Source: Solicoccozyma terricola (Eukaryota > Basidiomycota > Tremellomycetes > Filobasidiales > Piskurozymaceae). Taken from it: DNA of 64,000 nt. Shown here one piece after another: positions 22,307 through 32,603 of the stretch. A program made the translations under genes and the position numbers. The notes below the pieces were generated by a model, which made no database searches, was not told the DNA's origin, and saw only the letters and a list, made by a program, of their open reading frames with translations. The stretch is taken from assembly GCA_001600875.1 (NCBI GenBank), contig BCLD01000018.1, positions 560,689-624,688 of the forward strand. The letters run 5' to 3'. Within the stretch, counting starts at the first letter, position 1; every line of letters starts with the position of its first letter.

Positions 22307-25300
22307 ATGGATGCGATAAGAGTAGCAAAGGTGAGGTTCATCTCCTCCCACCTCGATCAGTTCGCGTGAGCCACCATCAGCTGATAGCTCGCTTTTCAAT
22401 CGTCATAGGTCGATAATGTCCGACTCGAGCAGATCCATGGTGGAATCAAGCGCGATCTTACCGGTGTCTTGCATTTGACGACCCACCATCTATTATTTTG
22501 CTCTCCTGGGTCTCCCGAAATATGGGTGGGTCAAATTGTCTGTCCCGGTTATAGACTCTGCAGATGACTTTAACCTTGCATACTCTCCCAGACCCCATAT
22601 CCTCTCATCAATCAAGCGACTCGTCTGCCACAGACTTTACTTGGCTTTTCACCCCTTTTGATACGAACGAGGACGTTCGAGGCATTGCTCCTAAATTTTC
22701 CAAAGGGGAGCGAGAAAGAGGCAGATGAGGTCTATCTCAGTGTTAAAGAATTGACGGTGACGAGTGAGTGTGGTCCCTGGCTGATATCATGTCTGACTAA
22801 CCTTAATGGTCGGATTTGGTGTTCCTAGATTCGGTGGAACAGCTATATGCATTCTTTTACCAACCAACTCCGCCATTATATGATACTTCTTTGACTGTCG
22901 GACCAGGATGGACGATCTTTAACCCTAGAGAAGAATTTGCGCGGATGGGAGTTGGAAGTCGGACAAAGGCTTGGAGATTTACTGATATTAACAAGGATTA
23001 TCAGGTGAGGGTGTTTCGAAAAACTTCACCCCAAATTTGAAAGTGTTGGTTCTGATGATGGAATTTCGACGTCCGTCGTGGGGTGTACTAGTTCTCGCCA
23101 ACGTATCCGGCCAAAATGGTTGTACCGGCCAAAATATCAGATGCGGTATTGGTTTATGCTGGAAAGTATAGAAGCAAAGCAAGGATACCAGCTTTGACGT
23201 ATCTTCATTGGGCGAATCATGTAGGTGATCCATCTTCAAATCGCATGACGTTGGAAGTTGCATCAAAACTAATCATGTCATTCGCTCCCGCCAGGCATCT
23301 ATCACTCGGTGTAGTCAACCACTCGTTGGAATCAAGAATTCACGATCACCACAAGATGAACGCCTAGTCGATTCAATCTTCCAATCCCACATCTCACCTG
23401 ACACTTCCTATTCACCCGCTATCGATAGTCCAGCTCGGACACCCGCAGGTTCCACCACGCCCATATATGGCGCTACAAGTACGAACCTAATCGTAGATGC
23501 GAGACCAACGGCTAATGCAGTAGCCAACGTTGCAAAAGGAGCTGGAACTGAGAATATGGAATACTACAAGGGCGCGAAGAAGGCGTATCTCGGGATCGAG
23601 AATATTCACGTGATGAGGGATTCCTTGAACAGGTTGACAGAAGCGTTGAGGGATGCGGAACCTATCGCGATGGGTCAAAATGGGATGACCGGCGCTGGAT
23701 TCGTTGATCGGATTGCTTTGAGACGGTCTAATTGGTTGAAACACCTTTCAGCGATATTAGACGGTGCGCTCATCATCGTGAAGAACATACATATCAACTC
23801 GTCGCATGTGTTGATACACTGTTCTGACGGATGGGATCGGACGAGTCAACTAGCTGCGATTGCAGAACTTTGTCTCGATCCGTATTATCGGACGTTCAAC
23901 GGGTTCGCGGTTTTAGTGGAGAAGGATTTCCTCGCTTTCGGACACAAGTTTTTGGACCGATGTGGACATGTTTCGCCGGACAAGTTGGATACCGCGCCGG
24001 TAACCGAGGATGATGGGGAAGGTCAAGGGGGAGCAGAGAGAGCAGCTCAAGCCTTTCTCGGAGCTTTTCAGAAGCAATTTCAATCGTCTTCACATGCAAA
24101 AGAGATCTCACCTGTCTTTCATCAATTCCTCGATTGCGTTTGGCAGTTGCTCCGGCAATTCCCGGAACGATTTGAATTTAATGGGGAATTCTTGGCTGCT
24201 CTGCATTATCAGTTATATGCTTGTCAACATGGGACGTTCCTGTTCAACGCAGAGAAACAGAGACGAACGATCGCTATTCTTGGAGACGACGAGTCAGGGA
24301 TTTCAGCTGCCAAGTCGGCACCGTGGGAGAGGACGATCTCGGTTTGGGATCTCCTCGCACAGCAATCTCTTAGAGATAGCCATCGAAATCCCAAGTATGA
24401 TCCAACGTTGGACTCACCTAAATACTCTCCTGATTCGGATATGGGCGTCCTCTTGCTGAAGCCAAAGGACGTCAAGTACTGGAACCAACTTTTTGGGAGA
24501 ACGGATGAAGAAATGAATGGGAGGATGGTTATGGAGCAAGCACAAGGTGTGGATGTCATTGGTCCTTTTGGTCACGCAGAGAATGATCCGATTCTGCCTT
24601 TTCCGGTGGTTGCGAAGGATGCGAACGAGGTGGCGACTACGCAGACGGGACAAGATCGGATGAACACGAGGAGTACCAATAGTAGTCCTGGACCTGGACG
24701 GTGGAGCAATGCCGGGTACGGGGTTGATAACCAAGTTCCTCCAGAACCGTACGCCTTGGCGCCCAAGCCTCTCATACGTTCCAATCGAAATCAACCGTCG
24801 GCATCAACATCCACCAACTCATCAAATGGCGGTGGAGGTGGATGGGGATGGTCTCAATTCAACTCCTCTGCGATCTCAGCGATGAACGTCCTCCAAGGTG
24901 CTGCAAGGGAAGTAAAGAGTATTGGAGTCGATGTTTTGGGAAAGGTGATGAGTGAGGAGAAGGGTGAAGGGGAGGGTGAGATGTGGGTCAAGGAAGGAGC
25001 TGGAACGAGCGGCACTGGGAGCGGATCAACCAGGGGATCACAACTGGAAACCACAAGGGTTGACCTCAACCCGTGGAATCGAACGCGGATTCCGTCAGAG
25101 ACGAATCCGTGGTCGACGACGTCTGCGATGCGGCCCCCAACTCAGCGTGCGACTGAAGACGTCCCACTACCCAAACCGATAATTCGCTTATCAGCTGGGT
25201 TGGCACAAACACAACCGCCACCCACGCCATTCACGAACCCTTCCGGCATGGACTATCTCGCTTCGCCTTCTCAAACTTGGGCTTCAGCTACCCCTCGTCG

Positions 25301-25514
25301 GGATCCAAGCCCAGCGTCCTCGTCAATACCAGAACCAGTTACGAGACCACCAGCAGATCATCCTCTCCCACTCTCCAGAGCCGAATCCGTAAACGTTTCA
25401 CTCGATCAATTGTCCTTGGGATCTCCGCATCCGCCGCGGAACGACACGACCACCCCAACAAAGGTCAACGAGGAGCAGACGCAGAAGACGTGGGATCCAT
25501 TAGGTGTTCTGTAG
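22307..25514 (+). CDS. YMR1: Myotubularin-family phosphoinositide 3-phosphatase
   Basis: Removes the 3-phosphate from PI3P (and PI(3,5)P2) on endosomal and vacuolar membranes. The start at 22307 (CTCACCATGG) gives MDAIRVAK. After a first intron the PH-GRAM domain begins VDNVRLEQIHGG and has LHLTTHHLLFCSPGS. The core follows: TPPLYDTSL, TDINKDYQ and IPALTYLHW. The catalytic P-loop HCSDGWDRT (about 23818-23844) keeps the Cys and Arg of CX5R, so the enzyme should be active. NGFAVLVEKDFLAFGHKF is the classical segment after the P-loop. The last exon (from about 23300) is long. Its C-terminal third, from about 24620, is Ser/Pro/Gly-rich and looks disordered, with no FYVE domain. It converges with the small minus-strand gene. 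Confidence 0.93.
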
Positions 25515-25571
25515 ATCGGGACTTCTTCCTGGTATGCATTGGTTGTATATGATATTGACAAGCATGTATGA

Positions 25572-26160
25572 CTAGCTAGACGCTTCTCCTGGTGAGCCTC
25601 GTTCTAGAGGTTGGAGAGAATGATGAGCACTGGGCGTCTGCCTGAAGAGCGACATCGGCCTGCTTGCTAGCTCTGACACGGAAGATCCAATATCGCCCAG
25701 AGTATCCTCCAAGTTCTCAAGGTCCTCCAAATTACCAATTTCGAAGCCAAAATGAAGCAGCAGTACGCCATTGAGAGCTAGGATCTGAGGCCTTGTTAGC
25801 GAAGATTCTAAGGGCGCCCGTGTCATCACTCTTCTTATGTACGACCGTAAATTCCAGACTGATATCCGACTGCCCAGTAGCACCCTTTTGGGAAATGAAC
25901 TCGAGGTGGACCCTCTCGGAAATAGTGAAGATCTTGTCAGGACCCCTGTGGGTTACACGGCCATAAAAATGACAATCTGGTGATGATCTGAAGTCGGGTA
26001 TGCGTATGCGTGATGCGTGAGGGATGCAGGGAAGTTGATGTTGACTCTTGATCCACAGTCTCACGCCACTCACGGCGTTTTGCCCGGATTGGATGACGTG
26101 GCACGCTCGCTCCAACAGCTCACCACCATCCATCCTGGAGTCCTCACGAGTCCTCACCAT
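25572..26160 (-). CDS. Small unrecognised protein, divergent from CAP
   Basis: The ATG at 26160 opens MVRTREDSRMDGGELLE, then RACHVIQSGQ. An intron probably follows (acceptor near 25979), into a frame with coding character: FYGRVTHRGPDKIF, ISERVHLEFISQKG and LRIFANKA, which would form several beta strands. A second intron near 25679-25745 could lead to a basic end (RTRLTRRSV, TAG at 25576). An alternative frame ends at 25572. About 140-150 residues; no family recognised. The ATG is only about 40 bp from that of the divergent CAP gene. The phase of the first intron is not settled, so the model is provisional. Confidence 0.45.
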
Positions 26161-26199
26161 CCCCACCGTACATCAACCATAGACAGACAACCTTGCATC

Positions 26200-28322
26200 A
26201 TGGCTACTTCAGGTGGTGTCAACTCCCTGGCGACGATCCTGTGAGTGTCTACTTTGCCGCCCCGTGTTACAGTTCGGGATGGATGGCTGTGCACGACGCT
26301 CGGAACCTGACTACTCCATCCTTCGATCACCTCACCAGTAAACGATTGGAGAGTGAGTCGCTCCACTATCCACATCCATGCAAAGGTGTCGCTTACTGAT
26401 CCCATTACACTTCATCTGCCCGCAATCAGCCGTTACATCCCGTTTGGAGGATGTCGCAACGGCAACCACCGGAACTCCTCTCATTAGCCAAACCTCTACT
26501 TCAGCGATTCACGAGGGGATGGCAGCGCATGCTCCTGTAATTGTTGCTGCTGGTACCGGTGCTGCTGGTGCTGCTGGTACTGCTTCTATCGCTACGGGTA
26601 GCAACAAGTCCGATCTTCCAGCTAGTCCTGGTGTTCAAGCTTATCAGAATGATATCATCGGTGCTCCACTGAAGGATTACGTTGGGAAGAGTGAAGAGTG
26701 TGGTGGACTCATTGCTGAGCATGTAGGCGCAATTCTCGAATACGTGATGCCAGCTCAATAAGCTGATGCCATCCGTCGTTCCCTCTTTAACTTGATAGAG
26801 TCAACTCATCTCATCCCTTTGCAAAGCTCAACTCTCATTCCTCACTCTCGCATCGCAATCGACCAAACCTCCGACTCCGCAAGCTCTCCTACCACTATTA
26901 AAGGACACTCAAGACGCATTACAAGCTGTCGTGGCATTCAAAGAGGAGAAATCGAGGTCAAAGGAGGGAAGAGCCGTTGGGAATCAATTGACGGTTGTTG
27001 GAGAGGGAGTTGGAGCTTGGGGTTGGGTAGCGGCGGAACCTACTCCGGCGCCTTTTGTTGGTGAGATGAAGGAGTCAGCTCAGTTTTGGGCTAATAGGGT
27101 AATCAAGGAATTTAAAGAGACGTAAGCTGTTTGTTTTCCTTTGGAACCGTTCAAGTTTGGGATGGATGGCCTTAGCTGATTGCCATACGACTCAATAGCG
27201 ACCCGAAGCAAGTAGACTGGGTAAAGTCTTTCCTTGCTTTACTCGATGCGTTACAGAAGTACGTGAAACAATGGCATACGACAGGAGTTACCTGGAACCC
27301 GAAAGTTCGTTAATCCCATCGCTCCGCACCCCGATTTGCACTAACGTCTCGTTGCAGGGCAGTGATCCATCGACCTTTGTTTCAGCAACTCAGACTCCAC
27401 CGGTACCACCACCTCATATGGCGCCTCGCTCTACATCATCCCCAGCAGCAGGAGGAACTACGGGGGGTGGATCAACTGGATTCCTGGCCCAGATCAATCA
27501 AGGTACAGCCGTTACTACGGGGTTGAAAAAGGTGGATAAGAGTGAGATGACGCATAAGAACCCGGCGTTGAGAGCTTCTGGCGTTGTATCCGAGACTGGT
27601 GAGTGTGAGGTATTTGACGAAGAAATCCAATGACGCTGATGGGATGATGGGGCAACAGTATCGTCTGCACCGGCTAGACCGGTGAAACCCACTTCGTTGA
27701 AGGAGAAGAAACCAGCAAAGACTGAATTGGATGGCACGAAATGGATTGTGGTAGGTACACCAGCTCAATCTCCCTCGATCGTGCTGTGCTGAACGTTTGC
27801 ACGATTGCCCGGTCCAGGAATACCACGAGAACAATTCGGAGATTATCATCGATAACACTGAAATCAACCATACTATTCAGATCTTTGGATGTAAGGGATC
27901 TGTAGTGCAGGTGAAAGGCAAGGTCAACGCAATCAACATGGGTCAGTTTAGCGGGTATCCTCATGTCACAAAGGCTGCTTCTGACGTCCGCTATCTCTTA
28001 ACAAGTCAATTGCACAAAGACTTCCATCCTCGTTGAATCAGTCGTTTCATCCCTCTCAATCACCTCCTCTCCGTCCTTCACGGTCCAGATCCTCGGTCTG
28101 GTTCCTACTATCCTCATCGACACCACCGACTCTGGCCAAGTTTATCTCTCCAAGGAATGCATGGCTTCCACCGAGATTGTAACATCCAAGACTAGTGCTC
28201 TCAACATCAGTGTCCCGGTCGGTAACGAGGGGGAATTCGATGAGAAGCCGGTTCCGGAGCAAATGAGAACCGTCATCAAAGATGGCAAGTTAGTGACGAC
28301 GATCGTAGAGCATAGCGGGTGA
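26200..28322 (+). CDS. Adenylyl-cyclase-associated protein (CAP/Srv2; Aca1-like)
   Basis: Actin-monomer recycling factor. In fungi it also couples Ras to adenylyl cyclase. The start at 26200 gives MATSGGVNSLATIL. The helical N-terminal domain (about 26430-27260) contains AYQNDIIGAPLKDYV, GWVAAEPTPAPFVGEM and the HFD-type WVKSFLALLDALQKYV. A proline-rich segment (PPVPPPHMAPRS) is followed by a WH2-like KKVDKSEMTHKNPAL (about 27520-27570). The C-terminal CARP beta-helix has KWIVEYHENNSEI, QIFGCKGSVVQVKGK, ILGLVPTILIDTTD and ILVESVVSS, and ends TIVEHSG at 28322. Exons are separated by seven or so short introns. In Cryptococcus the orthologue Aca1 acts in cAMP signalling; that role is transferred by homology. 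Confidence 0.92.
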
Positions 28323-28472
28323 TGGAAACGGGCTAGATAGTTGAACTTGTAATGCAGTTTTAGGCAATGATGATGGCGGTTGAAGTTGCGCGATGCGCTG
28401 GAATATGGCCATCCACTCATGGAGGGTGACACTGATAGCGGACCACGTCCCCTTGCTTGAGGAAAGAAGAAT

Positions 28473-30199
28473 ATGCCGAGGATGACGCCAATAGGAGCAT
28501 TCGTCTTACACAAGGCATTCACTCGACAGGTGTTCAAGGAGCTCAGCGAGGACGCTGTACCAAAGGTTGCCACTACACTCGCAAACAAATGGGAACTGGA
28601 AAGGATACACCGTTTATGGCTCTGCTTCTAGCAATCTGGTGTCCAGCCAAAATGACTTTTACAGATGAACCATACTTGAGATGGGGCTCACTTCATGGGA
28701 ATCGACAGCTACGCGAGGTTACCATGCTCCGAGGAGGTGGCAATTGGTATCAGTACAAGCGATGCTCAATTGCAAATTCCCTGGCTTCCATCATCACTAC
28801 ATCCTCCAATGCAACCCCTCTCTCCCTGATCATTGGAAACCGCACAAAGCGCTATGTTGCTGCAGGCTTCGGCAGTAACAGTGTAACGACAAACAGTCCA
28901 CATGCTAGTCCTGTTGAGGGCAATGTCAGCCAAAACTACCTCAGTCTCAACGGTTATCGCAAGATGACGAATGTCGCTCAGAAGCTCATACCATCATCCA
29001 TCACCCCGAACGAGGCCAAGAAACACACCAATTCTCCTAGGGTGGTGGTGGCTGAAGCTAATGACTCTGTGATCACCATCGGCTCTGAATTAGCCCCATC
29101 TGGCTTCGTTGCCATCACGACATCTTTCCTTTATGGAACCGACTACCGACACCAACATATGAAGATGAAGTTCCACCTTGCTTTCTATGCTAGCGAAATC
29201 GAGGCCCGCGAGGCCCACACGAGCTCGACCTCGGATGGTGACAAAAAAACCTCCCTCACCACTGTCTCCTTCAAGGATGAGCTCACCTATCGACAGCAGG
29301 GGGATGCTTTTGGCCCCATGTGGAATAAGGCTGCGAGTTGCTCAATTGCCCAACAGGTGGGAATACTTGGACAGATGGCTGGCAAGACATCAGAGACGGC
29401 AGTTCCTTCTGGCTGGAAAGCGGCAGTGTGGTCGGATACATGTGGTCCTCCCCGGGAAAGGCGAGGAGAACATCCTACTCGACTCCTACTGCATCATACC
29501 TTCGTCAGCCAATGATTCAGATGTGTTCCGTGCCCTATCCACCCAGCTTGGTGCTGCGAGGGCAAGGGTCATGTTGAATATCGACCTGTCGTCATCGTCG
29601 TCGTTGTCGTTGTCGTCGGCATCTTCCTCTTCAATAATAAGGAAGCCCTTATTCAAAATCGTTAATGGCAAATCTCGCTACCCTCCTCCTTCACGAACCT
29701 CCACCACGGTCATGCAGACTATGGAAGAGGTTCTTGAAGAAATCAAGTTGTCTGACGACTGTCTCAATCTGGCTCGGCGAATATACCTAGCCACCTGCAT
29801 CTCGCAAGAGCTGGTAGCACCCTGGAGATTGATAAAGAGTTCGAATGAGTTGCAGCGACTTCAGGAGACATTGAAGGCAGCAGGTGTGAGCTATGTGGTG
29901 GTGGCCGAAGCTTTATGGAGGGTTGGTAAGGGGCTAGTCAAACCAGAGGAGAGAGAGAAGGAAGTTAATATGTTCATGAAGGAGGAGGAGGAAAGAGCTG
30001 TGAAACTTCAGGATTGGAAGGAGTGAGTAACTGTTCCTTTCGGTTCCCAATGGGCGATCTGATCTGTCGTGGCTGATAAAGGTACATGCAGCAACCTCCG
30101 ATCTGTCAGCCGTAACCAGCATCGGATTGTTCTCAGCTCACTGACACTAGCCACAGGGACGCAGATGGGGGGCAGGGTTTCGATGTCGAGGGACAGTAA
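28473..30199 (+). CDS. Unrecognised protein, spliced model
   Basis: No known family. Four exons join in phase. Exon 1 starts at 28473 (MPRMTPIGAFVLHKAF) and ends in KWELERIH near 28609. An intron of about 58 nt leads into HEPYLRWGSLHGNR, and a long open exon runs to about 29354. A 38-nt intron leads to RRQFLLAGKRQCGRI and an exon to about 30024. A last intron leads to EDADGGQGFDVEGQ and TAA at 30197. The protein would be about 500 residues. The middle is Ser/Thr-rich; residues encoded at about 29690-30020 are helical and charged (EEVLEEIKLSDDCLNLARR, then KEEEERAVKLQDWKE). No signal peptide or catalytic motif is visible. Two donors are weak (GTTTAT) or the intron is very short, so parts may be wrong. 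Confidence 0.45.
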
Positions 30200-30364
30200 G
30201 ACCGAGTTTGATGGCGAGCGAGGAGTGGGAGGACTAGAGCATATTATTTCATGGTAACACAGTATTATTTGTCATTTGTTCGGCATTCAGACTCTAATTG
30301 AGTTTGCAGTTGTATATAAACCCAACACGCCCAAGGATGTGGTCCCCGTTGCATCCTTCTGTCC

Positions 30365-32461
30365 ATGTTCAGTTGCCTGTCCATGTTCATGAACATGGAG
30401 CTTGTTCGATTTCGTATTCGTGTTCAGTCACAGGCACAAGGTCCCTCCCAGAAAAATCGAGACCTGCGGGCAGTAAGTTTGTTTTGTTGATAGGTATATC
30501 GGACTTTGTTCAAACCACTTATTCCTTAAACTACTGCAGGACAAGCTTGTGCGACTTCAACGCATTGTCAACAAAATTGAATCTGGAGCAGATGACTGTG
30601 ATCCAAGAATCCTTCGCGCTGTGAAAGGGCCTGCAGCAATCTGGATGGAATGGTTCAACATGATAGCTGAGAGTATGAGATGGGATGAGGATGGATTGTT
30701 GGGAGGTTCCCTCAAAGAGATAGTCATTGCCAGGTTGCGGAAGATTGGCCTAATCAAAGGGCGCCATGTATGTCCATTTCTCTTTGTGTCCAGCTCATTT
30801 CATCATGCTCGTCTCCACTCCTCGGGTACCCTCTCGCCAGTTCAGTCGTGACAGCATGGAAATCACCAACATACAACTCTACCTCTTTTTCCCATCTCCC
30901 TGCTCGAATGGCTATGGTCAATGAACAAACAGTGAGATCCTGCCACCATATGCATTGATGGAAAATTCTCCTGATATTGTGAGTATTCTGAAAGATGCCT
31001 TCCACAAACTACGAGATGCCTTGTCCTCCCTAAATTATGTTGGCTTTAGGCCATGCGACGTCGCCATACCCTCGGCTTCAGACCACAAGACGGTATGGTA
31101 CCGTTGCCGGAAGTCCTCCCAGTAATCCAGCTTGGATTGTAAGGGAGCATTGTACTTTGAGGACATGATGTGATGTTCAAGACGTTACTGTGAGACAATT
31201 TGGCCTCCAACGTTTGACATGGGCTTACTGAGGTCACGCAAGCATCAGATCCGGCAAAAAGACAATTCGAAAGGTCTTGGTGTTCTTCAAATGGGTTGGA
31301 TACAATGGTCAAGGCTGTGATCTGCACACTCTGGCCACACTTTTCTGCTTCATCAGTGGTGATCAGGCTCGGACGTACAAAGAATCATTTAATCACAAGC
31401 TTGAAAAAAAAAAAAAAAAAAAAAAAAAAAAGACCCCCTCTGGCAGGGTGCAGTCTTCAGAACATCCGCCCCATCCCGGGCATCCCTATCATAATTTGCT
31501 CAACTAAATTGTCCTCTTTGCTCTTCAAGTATCACTCACCAAATCCCATACCCATTGATGGCATCCCCATTCCATACATGCCCATACCCATCATCCCCAT
31601 TCCCATCCCCATACCCATTCCTGATCCAAGAGTCGTCATACTCATTGCAAGAAGGGGTCCAATTCCAATACCAGGAGGTCTGCGACCAGATGACTCATTG
31701 AGCATTGAAGAGAATATCCTATAGCAACCATGGTCAAACTACCATTCGGTAGACAAAACCGTAGGGCAAGAAATAGAAACTCACCCTCCAGAAGGGAAGA
31801 TAACAGTCTACGGATTGGTTCCATCAGCAGTGTGCAGTATGGGAAGTATTGTGGGGTTTGTCCTTACTGGGGGACCAGGGAACATTCCACCGGGGCCCAC
31901 ACCTCCATATGGCATCATTGTTGACATTGCTGGGCTACGTATGAGTGATGCAGAGGATGTGGTGTTCTGAAAGGAAGGTAATGATTTCAGCTTATCGAGC
32001 TATATACACACTCAAGCAAGCAATGTATGAATGACAAAGGGAGGGAAGTGATTTACGCATCTTTTGCAAAGGACTTTGTCAGAAAGGGGTTGGCATCTTC
32101 GGTCCCGCTAACAAGCTCGACCATAAATTCTATGGTTGGCAGCCGACCTCAGTAATGATAATGAAGATGATGGAAGCTGAGTTCGATATTGCGGATCTCA
32201 ACCAGGAGGAGTGGGGATCTCGCCCAGATGGGATAGCAAATGATGCAGATTCTGACAGATGTTTAGTTGGGTTTGAGCAGGTGGGGTTGGCTGACAGGAA
32301 GCGCACCTCCAGCTGTGAGCCCCTTCCCACCTAAGAAAATCGACTATGATCGCCATCCCTTAGCCGCACTTCACCTATGGCAAGTATTGGAGCAGCGCCC
32401 AGGAACCGGATGGGTGGCGAAAGACCAGTTCCACCTGGGCACCGCGGATTTGCTTCGATGA
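30365..32461 (+). CDS. Unrecognised protein, incomplete model
   Basis: Coding-like plus-strand segments run up to ATM1. An ATG at 30365 gives MFSCLSMFMNMELV. A consensus GTAAGT donor near 30474 joins it in phase to DKLVRLQRIVNKIE and AIWMEWFNMIAESMRW (about 30541-30768). Later segments have protein character: RRRHTLGFRPQDGMV (about 31053), RKVLVFFKWVGYNGQG (about 31270), SMGSIVGFVLTGG with PYGIIVDIAGLRMSD (about 31840-31950), and LIELYTHSSKQ, YASFAKDFVRKG and ADLNQEEWGSRPDG (about 31985-32220). A last intron (about 32315-32371) leads to ALHLWQVLEQRPG and the stop at 32461. The joins between 30769 and 31984 are not resolved. There may be two genes here rather than one. I recognise no domain. 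Confidence 0.4.
31404..31431. repeat. A28 homopolymer
   Basis: Twenty-eight consecutive A on the plus strand, directly after a coding-like stretch. I see no AATAAA just upstream and no obvious target-site duplication, so a retroposed tail is possible but not shown. Confidence 0.9.
31457..31927 (-). CDS. Alternative reading: Gly/Met-rich small protein with a microexon
   Basis: On the minus strand four exons (31868-31927, 31785-31807, 31540-31718, 31457-31485) join in phase with good sites (donors GTAAGG, GTGAGT, GTGAGT; AG acceptors). They read MSTMMPYGGVGPGGMF, VIFPSGG, IFSSMLNESSGRRPPG, a run of Gly-Met dipeptides, and MPGMGRMF. The second exon is only 23 nt. The product would be about 96 residues with no known domain. 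It lies antisense to the plus-strand model, whose frame is also open at 31725-31970. Both may not be real. The Gly-Met run comes from a CCCAT-type simple repeat (about 31541-31620). Confidence 0.3.
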
Positions 32462-32603
32462 CGTGTTATTTCCGGTGGAAGTCACGCAATCGACGACTGG
32501 GGAGGTGGATTCGACAGTAAGTCCTATTCAGAGAGACTGTGCTAGCAACAACACCAACACATCGTCTTCGATAGAGTAACGTCGCAGTCGCCAGCACAGA
32601 ATC

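Noticed and set aside
22193..22399. A 68-codon minus-strand frame at the start of the myotubularin gene
   Set aside because: It has no homology-like features and overlaps the divergent promoter and first exon of a well-supported gene.
28457..30026. Retrotransposon or transposase remnant in the unexplained region
   Set aside because: No reverse transcriptase, integrase or DDE motifs, terminal repeats or target duplications are visible; the segments look like ordinary spliced exons.
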